Positions 15,956-25,160 of a DNA stretch of 64,000 nucleotides are shown here, piece by piece. The position numbers were made by a program, and so were the translations under genes. Source of the stretch: Nesterenkonia alba DSM 19423. Its GTDB lineage: Bacteria > Actinomycetota > Actinomycetes > Actinomycetales > Micrococcaceae. The DNA lies in NCBI RefSeq assembly GCF_000421745.1, contig NZ_ATXP01000012.1:1-64000 (forward strand), in the 5' to 3' direction. The stretch's first letter is position 1. Every line of letters begins with the position of its first letter. The notes below the pieces were generated by a model that was not told where the DNA came from, ran no database searches, and saw nothing but the letters and a program-made list of their open reading frames with translations.

Positions 15956-16726
15956 ATGGTGTCCACAGCGCTGATCGTCGACGACGAGGCCCCGGCGCGT
16001 GAAGAACTCCGCTACCTCCTCCAGGAGGCCACCGACGGTCCAGCAGCTCAGGTGCGGGTCGTCGGTGAGGCCGCCCACGCCGAAGAAGCCCTGCTGCTGA
16101 TGGATTCGGTGGACTACGATCTGGTCTTCTGTGACATCCGGATGCCGGGACTCTCCGGGCTGGAACTTGCCGCCCGGGTCAGTGCCTCCGGACATGGGCC
16201 CCAGGTCATCTTCACCACTGCCTACCCAGACCACGCGGTGGAAGCCTTCGATGTTGCCGCCGCTGATTATCTGGTGAAACCAATCGACGCCGGCCGGCTC
16301 AATCTGGCCGTGCAGCGGGCCCTCGCCGCTGCTGCAGTGACACCGCAGAGTGTCCCGGCCGCCGCCTCATCCCACGCCCCGGCATCGGAGGCCGGTCTCA
16401 ACCGGGTGCCAGTGCAAAACGGGGGGCGCACAGTGCTCGTCGAAGGCGAAGCCATCGTCTACGCCGCAGCCGCCCGGGGCTATTCATCGCTGAAGCTCGC
16501 TGAAGAGAAAGTGCTGGTCTCCTACTCACTCAACGAATTGGAGCGTCGACTGACCGGGCGGTTCTTCCGGGCACACCGCTCCTGCCTGGTCAACCTCGAA
16601 TACGTCCGGGAGCTGGTTTCCACGGGCGCCGGTGGGCTCACCCTGGTGATGGGAGACCGGCAGCGTTCCCGGGTGGAGGTCTCCCGCCGACAGGCACGGG
16701 AACTACGACGCCGGCTCGGCGTCTAA
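15956..16726 (+). CDS. LytTR-family response regulator
   Basis: 256 residues. The receiver domain has the acidic pair in ALIVDDEAPAREE, the phosphoacceptor Asp in DLVFCDIRMPGLSG, Thr in FTTAY and Lys in YLVKPI. The C-terminal LytTR DNA-binding domain contains YSSLKLAEEKVLVSYSLNEL, the FFRAHRSCLVNLEYVREL signature and the final basic segment. TATGCT ends 6 nt before the ATG, so the gene can be transcribed on its own as a leaderless message. It should bind direct repeats with about 21-bp period, which are present near 14100-14170. Confidence 0.88.
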   Translation: MVSTALIVDDEAPAREELRYLLQEATDGPAAQVRVVGEAAHAEEALLLMDSVDYDLVFCDIRMPGLSGLELAARVSASGHGPQVIFTTAYPDHAVEAFDVAAADYLVKPIDAGRLNLAVQRALAAAAVTPQSVPAAASSHAPASEAGLNRVPVQNGGRTVLVEGEAIVYAAAARGYSSLKLAEEKVLVSYSLNELERRLTGRFFRAHRSCLVNLEYVRELVSTGAGGLTLVMGDRQRSRVEVSRRQARELRRRLGV

Positions 16727-16842
16727 AGCCCGCACGTTCCCTCAGTGCCGAGGGTCGCGGAATGAACGCTGGGCCTTTGCGGTTCAGCTGCAATGGGGCG
16801 TGAGGACGCCCCGACGATCCATCGAGAGGATGATCCACGCAC

Positions 16843-17673
16843 ATGACTGCTGTACCGAACATCACGCTCAATGACGGCCACCAGATCCCCCAGCTGGGCT
16901 TTGGGGTCTGGCAGGTTCCGGCGGACTCCGCTGAAGAGGTGGTCACCACCGCCTTGGAGACCGGCTACCGTCACATTGACACCGCTGCGATCTACGGCAA
17001 TGAAGAAGGTGTGGGCGCTGCGATCGCGAAATCCGGTCTGGCCCGTGAGGACCTGTTCATCACCACCAAACTGTGGGTCACCGACTTCAAGCAGGGGCGC
17101 ACCAAGGATGCCCTGCCGACGTCGTTGGAGAAGCTGGGACTGGACTATGTGGACCTCTACCTCATCCACTGGCCCTCCCCGGAGGATGAGAAGTACGTCC
17201 AAGCGTGGCTGGACCTGGAGGAACTCAAAGCCCAAGGGCTGACCCGAAGCATCGGGGTCTCCAACTTCCTGCCCGACCACCTGGAGAAGGTGATTGCCGC
17301 CGGTCGTGAGGTGCCCGCGGTCAACCAGGTGGAGATTCACCCGATCCTGCAGCAGCGCGAGATCCAGGAGGCCAACCGCAAGCACGGGATCGCCACCCAG
17401 GCCTGGAGCCCTCTGGCCCAAGGGAAGGTCTTCGAGGAGACCCCAGTGGTTCAAGCAGCTGAAGAGCACGGGGTGACCCCCGCTCAGGTGGTCATCCGCT
17501 GGCACCTTCAGGCTGGTCGGATCCTCTTCCCTAAGTCGGTGACTCCAGAGCGGATCCGCAGCAACTTTGATGTCTTCGGCTTCGAACTCTCCGAAGCGCA
17601 GATGCGCGCGATCGACGACCTAGAACGCGGTGAGCGGATCGGCGGAGATCCCGCCACACTGAACCCCGGGTGA
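16843..17673 (+). CDS. Aldo/keto reductase
   Basis: 276 residues, typical for 2,5-diketo-gluconate reductase-like AKRs. The catalytic tetrad is Asp46 and Tyr51 in YRHIDTAAIYGNE, Lys76 in ITTKLW and His109 in LYLIHWP. NADPH-binding features FPKSVTPERIRSN and the C-terminal RIGGDPATLNPG follow. It reduces aldehydes or ketones with NADPH; the substrate is unknown. It is monocistronic and ends at a strong shared terminator. Confidence 0.9.
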   Translation: MTAVPNITLNDGHQIPQLGFGVWQVPADSAEEVVTTALETGYRHIDTAAIYGNEEGVGAAIAKSGLAREDLFITTKLWVTDFKQGRTKDALPTSLEKLGLDYVDLYLIHWPSPEDEKYVQAWLDLEELKAQGLTRSIGVSNFLPDHLEKVIAAGREVPAVNQVEIHPILQQREIQEANRKHGIATQAWSPLAQGKVFEETPVVQAAEEHGVTPAQVVIRWHLQAGRILFPKSVTPERIRSNFDVFGFELSEAQMRAIDDLERGERIGGDPATLNPG

Positions 17674-17727
17674 TCCTGACCCGGCGGCGGGTGACCGCTG
17701 ACCGGTGAACAATACCGGTGAACAACA

Positions 17728-17762
17728 CAGGGCCCCAGCCGGATGATCCGGCTGGGGCCCTG
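17728..17762. terminator. Bidirectional terminator between AKR and BCCT genes
   Basis: A 17-bp perfect inverted repeat around a single central G (arms begin CAGGGCCCCAGCC) lies between convergent genes and can terminate both. Just upstream the unit CCGGTGAACAA occurs twice in tandem. Confidence 0.85.
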
Positions 17763-17839
17763 CTTCGTGGTGTGTGGATCTCTGAAGCGACTCGTCCGCT
17801 CGCCAGTGACGAGCTGGACGGGCCGGAGTAGGCCGCTGG

Positions 17840-20002
17840 TTACGCGGTGTTGTCCTCCTCGGAGGAGTCTTCGGCGTCGTCGGGGTTGACGACGTCGATG
17901 GAGCCGGTGGCGACCGTCTCATCGAAGAACTGCTCGGACTCCTGCTCCCATCCGGTGTAGGACTCCGAGTACTCGGGGGTCTCGAAGCCTTCACTGCTGA
18001 TCGGGTCACGGTAGCCATCAGCGCTGTCCCAGCTGAGGATGCCGGTCTCCGGGTCCACATGGGTGGCCTGGGCAGGCACATCCTCCACCGCGAGGACGAG
18101 GTCGTTGTTCTTCTGGCGTTGACCCGGCACCGAGCCACCGGCACTGGGTGGCAGGCCGGCCAGGGTCGCCGAGCTGGAGGCGAAGAGGCCACGCAGCGCC
18201 TTGGACTGCCGGTTGAGGATGCGCAACAGGGTGCGTTCGACCTGTTTGCTGTCCTCGGCATCCTCAGCGCGCTCCCGGGCCGTGTTGACCAGCGCGGCCT
18301 TGCTGGCGTGGCGGCGGACCCGCACATACCGGGGCATCGTGCGACCTTCGTACACGAACAGGCGGATCTGGGCGATCATCGCCAGCGCGTAGACGATCGA
18401 CAGTGGCGCGGCGGCAGCAATGGAGGCTACCTGCAGCACCCGCAGTGAGGCATCCGGGTCTTGGGCGGCAGCCAGCAGCACGATGGCCGTGATGGCGATC
18501 AGCACCGTCCAGAACACGCGAGTCAGCTTGGGGGTCTCGGTGCGCCCACCGTAGGAGAGCACATCGGTCACCAGCGAACCGGAGTCACCGGAGGTGATGA
18601 AGAAGATCGTGACCACCATGATCGCGACCACAGCCAGCACGCTGGTCAGCGGCAGATTCTCCAGCAGCATGAACAGGGATTCGTCATTACCCACTGTCCA
18701 GCCTTGCCCGGCCTCGTCAATGTAGTCGGCGTCGTCGGGGTTCTCCACTTCCAGAAGCATCGTCTCAGGGCCTTGGGTGACCAGGTGCCACAGCCCGGAG
18801 CTGCCGAAGATGGAGAACCAGATCACACCGAGCATGGTGGGAGCCAGCAGCACCCCGAGCACGAACTCACGGATGGTCCGTCCCCGGGAGATGCGGGCGA
18901 TGAACATGCCGACAAACGGCGCCCAGCTCATCCACCAACCCCAGTAGTAGATGGTCCAGTCAGCCGACCAGCCGCCGGTGGTCTCGGGGTCTTCGACGCC
19001 GGCGTATTCGGCACCGGATTCGAAGACCAGCTGCGGGAACGCCATGAGGTATTCACCGATGTTGGAGACGAAGCCCTGCAGCAGGAAGAGGGTGGGTCCG
19101 GCGATGAGCACGAACAGGGCCATGAGGGCGGCGATGAACATGTTGAAGTTCGACAGCCATTTCAGACCCTTGTTGACCCCGGTGACCACAGAGAACGTGG
19201 CGATTGCCATGATGACGATGACCAGCACGGTCAGCAGCCAGGGTGCCTCCGGGTCGGCCCAGTCCATGAAGCCCAGACCTGCAGCGATCTGCTGGGTACC
19301 CAGACCCAGCGAGGTCACGATCCCGAAGACAGTACCGACGATGGCGACGATGTCGATGAGATGGCCGATCCAGGACTCAATGAGTTTGCGGCCGAAGATC
19401 GGCTCCAGCAGCCAGCGGATGGTCAGCGGCCGGCCGCGGCGGAAGGTCATATAGGCCAGGCCCAGTCCGACGATGACGTACATCGCCCAGGCGTGCAGGC
19501 CCCAGTGGAAGACGGTCTGGCCCATGGCAGTGCCGAGCAACTCGGAGTCAGTGGCGCCAATGAACTCCTCTTCGAAGACCCCGACGTTCCCGCTGACTTC
19601 CGGGGGTGCGATGAAGTGCCACAGGGGCTCAGCCACACCCCAGAACACCAGTCCGATGCCCATACCGGCGGCGAAGAGCATGGTGAACCAAGAACCCAAG
19701 GAGAACTCGGGCTGCTCGTCGTCGCGGCCTAGGCGAATATTGCCGGCCTTGGACAGTCCTGCCCAGAAAGCGAAGGCGACAAACGCCGCACCCAGCAGCA
19801 CGTACCACCAGCCGATGCCATCGACGATCGCGTCATTGAGGGTCTCGAAGGCCCCCTCGCCGTAGGTGGCGCCGAACCAGGTGGCGAAGATCAGCCCCCC
19901 GACGATGATGATGACCGCGGGAATGAAGACCGGCTTATTCAGTCCGGACCAGACATCCGATATGGACCAGTCCCGTAGTTTCCGTTCGGGTTGAGACCCC
20001 AT
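17840..20002 (-). CDS. BCCT-family betaine/choline/carnitine transporter
   Basis: 720 residues: 12 membrane helices followed by an unusually long acidic C-terminal tail (about residues 570-720). Family motifs include MLFAAGMGIGLVFWGVAEPL in TM3, WTIYYWGWWMSWAPFVGMFI (the tryptophan-rich substrate box) and RISRGRTIREFVLGVLLAP. Such carriers import compatible solutes such as glycine betaine by sodium symport, and their C termini sense osmotic stress. AAGGAGG lies 10 nt before the ATG. Together with acidic secreted proteins in the window it suggests adaptation to salt. Confidence 0.92.
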   Translation of the reverse strand: MGSQPERKLRDWSISDVWSGLNKPVFIPAVIIIVGGLIFATWFGATYGEGAFETLNDAIVDGIGWWYVLLGAAFVAFAFWAGLSKAGNIRLGRDDEQPEFSLGSWFTMLFAAGMGIGLVFWGVAEPLWHFIAPPEVSGNVGVFEEEFIGATDSELLGTAMGQTVFHWGLHAWAMYVIVGLGLAYMTFRRGRPLTIRWLLEPIFGRKLIESWIGHLIDIVAIVGTVFGIVTSLGLGTQQIAAGLGFMDWADPEAPWLLTVLVIVIMAIATFSVVTGVNKGLKWLSNFNMFIAALMALFVLIAGPTLFLLQGFVSNIGEYLMAFPQLVFESGAEYAGVEDPETTGGWSADWTIYYWGWWMSWAPFVGMFIARISRGRTIREFVLGVLLAPTMLGVIWFSIFGSSGLWHLVTQGPETMLLEVENPDDADYIDEAGQGWTVGNDESLFMLLENLPLTSVLAVVAIMVVTIFFITSGDSGSLVTDVLSYGGRTETPKLTRVFWTVLIAITAIVLLAAAQDPDASLRVLQVASIAAAAPLSIVYALAMIAQIRLFVYEGRTMPRYVRVRRHASKAALVNTARERAEDAEDSKQVERTLLRILNRQSKALRGLFASSSATLAGLPPSAGGSVPGQRQKNNDLVLAVEDVPAQATHVDPETGILSWDSADGYRDPISSEGFETPEYSESYTGWEQESEQFFDETVATGSIDVVNPDDAEDSSEEDNTA

Positions 20003-20276
20003 GGCTCGTCGTCCTCCTTGTGTCAGTTCAAGCCTCGTGTCAGTTCAAACGGCGATGACGTGTGATTCTCACATGCAAACACGCAGTGCGCCAGAGGTGG
20101 TGCGCATGCCCCAGTCGGCGCACATCATCCAGTGCATCACCGTACCTGTCCGCAGTGTGGTCCTGATAGAGCATGACATTGGCGGGTGGAACCATACAGT
20201 GACAAATTGATAACGCTTACCGGTGATGCGCTTCCAGGGGTTGGAACTGGAAGGCTCCAGCGCTACGGTGGTGGAC

Positions 20277-21593
20277 ATGCCACAGGGCTTGGATAAGCCT
20301 GCGCACCGGAAGAGGGGAATCATGGCGGTCGGTTCGGCTGCCGTGCTCGCCGCCAGTTTCCTTCTCGGAACAGCTCCGGCTGCGCAGTCCGCACAGGATG
20401 ATGATGAGGCCGCGGGGGATGCCGCGACCTCCGAGTCAACCTACCCAGCTCCCGGCCAACCCCGTACCCCGGATCCCAGCGGGGACCCTGAGGTGACCAC
20501 CTCTGAGAAGAATGACGATGACGTCCGCGTCGCTACCCTTCACGCGGACCTCACCGCCGACCCGGTCGGCGATGTGGGTGACCCCCTGGAGAGTTTCGTC
20601 GACTCGTTGAGCGAAGACGGTAACCACGAACAGGCCCGCACTGTGGCCCAGACGGTTCAGATCAACCAGCCGGACGTGCTGGTGCTCACCGGAGTCAGCT
20701 ACGACGACGACGGCGAAGTCGCTGAGGCGCTGCGCAGTTACTTAGCGCGCGGCCAGTACGGTCAAACCGGCATCGATTACCCGCATGTCTTCACCGCCGG
20801 GACGAACTCCGGGGTGGACTCCGGAGCCGACCTTGACGGTGACGGCAGTGTGGGCGGTCCTGGGGATGCCATCGGTCATGGCGATTACCCCGGTGAGCAC
20901 GGGATGATCGTCTTCTCCAAGTACCCGATCATCGAAGACGAGGTTCGCACCTTCCAGCACTTCCTCTGGCGGGATATGCCGGATTCCTCCATGCCCGAGG
21001 ATCGCTACTCCGAGCTGGAAGAATCCATCTTCCGGTTAGCGCAAACCACGGTCTGGGACGTACCGGTGGAGGTCGAGGGTGACTCCCACCTGCATGTGGT
21101 CGCCACCTCCGCAGCCGCGCCCGAAGACCCCACGGAGGTGGACATCGCCCGGGCTGAGGACACCATGCGCCTGATGACCGACTACGTCTCCGGGGACGCC
21201 TGGTACATCTATGACGACGAGGGCGAAACCGGTGGCCTTCCGTACGGCTCTGATGCCGTCGTCGTCGGCACCCCCTTGATCCCCGGAGTGGACTCCAGCA
21301 CGCTCACCACCCACCACGGTGTGCAGGACCCCCAACCGGAGGCCCTGACCGAGGTGCCGTTGGAGACCCGTCCCGGTGGTGAGGACGCCACCGATGAGAC
21401 CGCCACCCGTTATATCGAGGCGGGTGAAGATCAGCGCGCCTCCTTTGTGCTGCCGACCACGGGGCTTGAGGTCACCGATTCGGCGGTCTTCTGGCCCGGT
21501 GAGGGTGAATACGGCTACCGGGTGGTCAACCCCGAATCCGAGTACGCCTTAAGTGACCGACTCGTCTGGGCAGACCTCAGTCTCGAGGACTGA
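20277..21593 (+). CDS. Secreted EEP-fold protein, catalytic residues replaced
   Basis: 438 residues with a twin-positive signal peptide (HRKRG, hydrophobic core, APAAQSAQ) and an acidic linker. The rest aligns with the secreted endonuclease/exonuclease/phosphatase family as I know it (DYPGEHGMIVFSKYPI, RTFQHFLWRDMP, TTVWDVPV, YIYDDEGETGGL, SDRLVWADL). The active-site positions differ: ATFN reads ATLH, NEFD reads TGVS, SHPTPP reads TSAAAP, HDEIRF reads AEDTMRL, GDYNADP reads GTPLIPG, and the final SDHR reads LSDR. TTGGAA-17-TACGGT precedes the ATG by 7 nt, so the gene looks intact and expressed as a pseudoenzyme, possibly a binding protein. Confidence 0.75.
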   Translation: MPQGLDKPAHRKRGIMAVGSAAVLAASFLLGTAPAAQSAQDDDEAAGDAATSESTYPAPGQPRTPDPSGDPEVTTSEKNDDDVRVATLHADLTADPVGDVGDPLESFVDSLSEDGNHEQARTVAQTVQINQPDVLVLTGVSYDDDGEVAEALRSYLARGQYGQTGIDYPHVFTAGTNSGVDSGADLDGDGSVGGPGDAIGHGDYPGEHGMIVFSKYPIIEDEVRTFQHFLWRDMPDSSMPEDRYSELEESIFRLAQTTVWDVPVEVEGDSHLHVVATSAAAPEDPTEVDIARAEDTMRLMTDYVSGDAWYIYDDEGETGGLPYGSDAVVVGTPLIPGVDSSTLTTHHGVQDPQPEALTEVPLETRPGGEDATDETATRYIEAGEDQRASFVLPTTGLEVTDSAVFWPGEGEYGYRVVNPESEYALSDRLVWADLSLED

Positions 21594-21651
21594 GCCGCTG
21601 TAGTGGCGGCTGGCCTGCCCTCACGGTGTGCCCTGACTTAGACTGACCCCC

Positions 21652-22746
21652 ATGGCCAAGAACCTGGTGCCCTTCAGTTCAGACAATACGGCCCCGGTGT
21701 CCGCGCCTGCGCCGGCCCGCAAGGCCAAGCCGGTGATCCGCACCGCCGCCACGGGCCTGCTGGCCACCAAGACGGTGGAGATCGTCTCGAAACAGGCCTT
21801 CACCGAGGATGGCCGGCTCACCCCTGCTGCAGAGAGCTGGCTGACCCGCGCGGTGACTGTGCAGCGTCCCGTGGTGTTGGCGAATTTGCGCCGCCTGCGT
21901 AAAGCCCACCCCACTCACACCAACCGTCAGCTCGCCTACGAGCTGGATAAGGAATTCAAACGCGCCATGACTGGCTCTGGGGCGGTGATCGGAGCCACCG
22001 CCGCGGTTCCGGGCGTCGGTACGGCTGCTTCCCTGGGGCTCTCGGCCTTCGCTACCGGAGGGTTCCTGGAACTGTGCGCTCTCTACGCCCAGTCCATCGC
22101 CGAGCTTTCGGGAGTGACCACCGAGGACCCGCAGCGGGCCAAATTCCTGGTCATGGGGATCATGCTCGGGGAAGAGGGGCGTCAGCTGCTCGCTGAGCTC
22201 TCCCAGCAGGCCGGCGGGCGCGGTACCGGACCCATCGGGACGATGGTGCCGCTGTCCTCGCCGGCTAGCGGATTCGCCGGGTCGTCCTCGATGGCGGGGC
22301 TGGTGGCTCACCAGATCAAACGCCAGTTCATTCGCCGGTTCTTTGTCCGCCAGGGCACGAGCATGCTGGCCCGCGCGATTCCGTACGGCATCGGAGCGGT
22401 CATCGGCGGGGCCGGCAACCGGGCTCTGGCTAAGCAAGTCATCACCACTGCCCACCGGGCGTTCGGGGAGTTGCCGGAGGAGACCCCAGAGAACCTGGTG
22501 GAGGATTTTGCCCGCGGACTGGAGCGCGAACGGCTGCGCACCGACCGGAAAGAGCGCCGCCGCCGTAAGCGCGAGCTGAAAGCCGAGGGCAGAGCAGTGC
22601 GCAAGGAACGTCGCGAAGTCAAGAAGGCCCAGCGAGCCCAGCAGCAGGCCTTGGATGAGAAAAAACCCGGTGGGAAGAAGTCCGAGGAGAACAACCCGGG
22701 TCAACCGCGGGTCATCGCCGGTGAGACCGAAACGCACCGCGATTGA
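21652..22746 (+). CDS. EcsC-like protein of unknown function
   Basis: 364 residues. A central glycine/alanine-rich hydrophobic part (AMTGSGAVIGATAAVPGVGT, AASLGLSAFATGGFLEL) and a second one (IPYGIGAVIGGAGNRALAKQ) resemble EcsC-family proteins, which associate with membranes. The last ~75 residues are an extremely basic Lys/Arg/Glu helix likely to bind nucleic acid or membrane. TAGACT ends 7 nt before the ATG (leaderless). The function is unknown; the family assignment is tentative. Confidence 0.5.
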   Translation: MAKNLVPFSSDNTAPVSAPAPARKAKPVIRTAATGLLATKTVEIVSKQAFTEDGRLTPAAESWLTRAVTVQRPVVLANLRRLRKAHPTHTNRQLAYELDKEFKRAMTGSGAVIGATAAVPGVGTAASLGLSAFATGGFLELCALYAQSIAELSGVTTEDPQRAKFLVMGIMLGEEGRQLLAELSQQAGGRGTGPIGTMVPLSSPASGFAGSSSMAGLVAHQIKRQFIRRFFVRQGTSMLARAIPYGIGAVIGGAGNRALAKQVITTAHRAFGELPEETPENLVEDFARGLERERLRTDRKERRRRKRELKAEGRAVRKERREVKKAQRAQQQALDEKKPGGKKSEENNPGQPRVIAGETETHRD

Positions 22747-22888
22747 TGCCCCGTGGAACAGCACCGACTGGCCAGTGACACCGTAAGGTGAGGAGCCGAC
22801 GTCGTTCACGCACTGTTCACCGGAAGTTCCCCCGCCATTTCGCCTGTCCTTAGCCTGCTGTTGACCAGGTCTTCCTAGCCTGTTGCAC

Positions 22889-23893
22889 GTGACGTTCCCC
22901 AACGCTGAAGTCCAGCAGGCTCAGCCGCTGAGCCGGGTTCCAGCCCCGGTGCTCCACACCATCCCTGAAGACCTCGATGCGGTCGGCGTTCCCCGGAGGC
23001 TGACCGGAATCCGGCGCCGCGCGGCGGTCTTCGCCCATCGGGGGTCCTCTGGTCTCTTCCCCGAGCACACCCGTGCCGCTTACCTGCGTGCCATCGAGGA
23101 GGGGGCCGACGGGCTGGAGATCGATGTGCACTTAACCCGTGACGGTGAGGTGGTCTGTTTCCACGACCCGACACTGGAACGCACCAGCGATGGATCCGGA
23201 CCCCTGGCTGATCTCACATTGGCTCAGTTGCGCCGGTTGGATGTCTCCAGTTGGAAGACGCCGAAACTGCCGGGAGAGTACGGGGCTCGGCATGAACAGT
23301 TGATGACGCTGCAGGACACCCTGGAGTTACTGGGTCAGGCGGGGCGGGATATGCGCTTGGCCGTGGAGATGAAGCACCCTTCGCCGTATGGTCACCGGCT
23401 GGAGGAGCGGGTGCTGCAGATCTTGCTGACCTTCGGGTGGGATCCGGAGACCTCACTGATTCCCGCCGGGGAGCACCGGGTGGAGGTCTCGTTCATGAGT
23501 TTCGCACCCGGGTCGGTGCTGCACTTGGCGGAGATGGTCCCGGCGGAGAAGCTCTGTGCCCTCTTCGGCACGGTGACAGAGGCTCATGTGGCTAAGCGCC
23601 TGGAGCACCTGCGGTTTTCGGCGGCAGTCAAGCCGGTGGTGGCCGCGGTGATGCGCGGGGCGATGAAGGACTCCGAGGCGCTGGTGTGGAACCGTACCGC
23701 CGGTCTGGCCGGCCCGGCCATCAGCTACGTGCGCTCCCATAAGGCGGAGGTCAAGGCCTGGTTGGCCCGTGGCAGCCGGCTGCGCGTGTGGACGGTGGAC
23801 GAGCCCGACGACGTCGCCCTGCTGCTCTCCTTGGGTGTTCAGGAGATCACGACGAACTATCCACATCGGACCCTCGAGGCCGTCACGGTCTGA
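22889..23893 (+). CDS. Glycerophosphodiester phosphodiesterase
   Basis: About 334 residues. The GDPD TIM barrel begins AVFAHRGSSGLFPEHTRAA (catalytic His and Arg), with DGLEIDVHLTRDG (metal-binding Glu and Asp) and VCFHDPTLERTSDGSG (second His). Near the end, VWTVDEPDDVALLLSLGVQE and the ITTNYPH motif close the barrel. It hydrolyses glycerophosphodiesters to glycerol 3-phosphate and an alcohol. No signal peptide is seen, so it acts in the cytosol. GTG at 22889 is preferred because TAGCCT ends 7 nt upstream; TTG at 22883 is the other choice. Confidence 0.88.
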   Translation: MTFPNAEVQQAQPLSRVPAPVLHTIPEDLDAVGVPRRLTGIRRRAAVFAHRGSSGLFPEHTRAAYLRAIEEGADGLEIDVHLTRDGEVVCFHDPTLERTSDGSGPLADLTLAQLRRLDVSSWKTPKLPGEYGARHEQLMTLQDTLELLGQAGRDMRLAVEMKHPSPYGHRLEERVLQILLTFGWDPETSLIPAGEHRVEVSFMSFAPGSVLHLAEMVPAEKLCALFGTVTEAHVAKRLEHLRFSAAVKPVVAAVMRGAMKDSEALVWNRTAGLAGPAISYVRSHKAEVKAWLARGSRLRVWTVDEPDDVALLLSLGVQEITTNYPHRTLEAVTV

Positions 23894-23956
23894 GAGGTGT
23901 GACACTCCCGGGTGGGGCTGCAGTACCATGTAGGGCACCACAGATGGGAGGTCGCC

Positions 23957-25012
23957 ATGACTTCACAGTCCGAGAACTACCCTGCCGCGCGCGGCGTCGT
24001 CGCTGGCGTCGATGGTTCCGAGCAGTCGCTGCGTGCCGCCCACTGGGCCGCCGCGGAAGCGCACCGCCGGGGCCTGCCGCTGACCGTGTTGACCGCATAC
24101 TCCATTCCCGCCTTCGCCGCCTCATCGATGGACGGCGGTTACGCGATGATGGACGACTCCGCTCTCCGGGCCGGAGCCGAACGGGTCATCGAACAGGCCC
24201 AGGAATTCCTGCGTGATTACCCGGGCGAGGTCGACTACCGGATCGAGTCCGGGGACCCGGCCACCGTGTTACTGGAACACTCCGAGAACGCCGCGGTGCT
24301 TGTCGTGGGCACCCGAGGGCGGGGCGGGTTCCTCGGGCGGTTGCTCGGTTCAGTGTCCTCAGCGCTACCGGCCCACGCCAAGTGCCCCACCGTGCTGGTG
24401 CCGCTGCAGTACTCCTCTAAGGAGGAGAACGCCGTCACCACCGCCACCGGAGCGATCCCCATCGTCTCTGCGGCGGGGGAGCCCGGGGCCGAAGCGCCCT
24501 CATCCCTGGTGGAGCAGGGGGCCCGACCCATTCGGGAGCGGGACAAACGCCCCGTGGTGGCCGGCGTCGACGGCTCGGACTACGGGCGCGTGGCTGCGTT
24601 GACCGCCGCCCGGGAAGCCTCTGAACGGCAGACAAGCCTACGGCTCGTCTGCGCCATGCCACCGGTGGGTGCCACCCTGGTGTGGGTACCCACCCACATT
24701 GATGACTCCGCAGCCGTAGAGGAACTCGAGGAGAAGCTCGAGGCCGGGCGGCGCTGGCTGAACTACCACTATCCCGAGGTGCCGATCGAATACGAGGTCA
24801 TCTCCGGCACCGCGGTGGACGTGCTCGTGGACGAAACCCGCCGTGCCCAGCTGACTGTGTTGGGCACCCGCGGACGCGGAGGTTTCGCGGGCATGCTGCT
24901 CGGTTCGACCTCCCAGGGAGTGCTCCAGCACGCTGAAGGCCCCCTTATGGTGGTTCCAGAGAACGACGACGACAGGCTCTCCGACCGCGCCGAGTTCGGC
25001 CCCGTTCTCTAG
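23957..25012 (+). CDS. Universal stress protein, two UspA domains
   Basis: 351 residues in two Usp domains (about 10-155 and 200-345). Each starts VVAGVDGS and ends with the ATP-binding loop G-T-R-G-R-G-G-F followed by LLGS and a CPT/GPL-V-V-P strand, so both should bind ATP. GGGAGG lies before the ATG. A paralogue of similar length is encoded at 38939-39946. The role is probably in survival under energy or redox stress, as for mycobacterial tandem Usps. Confidence 0.9.
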   Translation: MTSQSENYPAARGVVAGVDGSEQSLRAAHWAAAEAHRRGLPLTVLTAYSIPAFAASSMDGGYAMMDDSALRAGAERVIEQAQEFLRDYPGEVDYRIESGDPATVLLEHSENAAVLVVGTRGRGGFLGRLLGSVSSALPAHAKCPTVLVPLQYSSKEENAVTTATGAIPIVSAAGEPGAEAPSSLVEQGARPIRERDKRPVVAGVDGSDYGRVAALTAAREASERQTSLRLVCAMPPVGATLVWVPTHIDDSAAVEELEEKLEAGRRWLNYHYPEVPIEYEVISGTAVDVLVDETRRAQLTVLGTRGRGGFAGMLLGSTSQGVLQHAEGPLMVVPENDDDRLSDRAEFGPVL

Positions 25013-25051
25013 CCCTTATTCTTTCGAGCCCTCTTGGCGGCTCGCTAGCTC

Positions 25052-25093
25052 ACGAAGGAAGCCCCCGGTGTCCGATCCGGAGGCTTCCTTCGT
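25052..25093. terminator. Bidirectional terminator after Usp and NlpC/P60 genes
   Basis: Arms ACGAAGGAAGCC and GGCTTCCTTCGT (extended by CCGG/CCGG inside) form a strong hairpin between the convergent Usp and NlpC/P60 genes. Confidence 0.8.
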
Positions 25094-25160
25094 TATTCAG
25101 TTGTACGTGGCGCTGATCCCGCTACCGCACGGGAGCCGCACCACGGGGGTTCTATCGGCT

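Noticed and set aside
18461-19732. 423-codon frame on the plus strand opposite the BCCT gene
   Set aside because: It is antisense to a clear transporter gene, rich in His/Gly/Gln/Asp as expected for a high-GC shadow frame, and shows no family motif.
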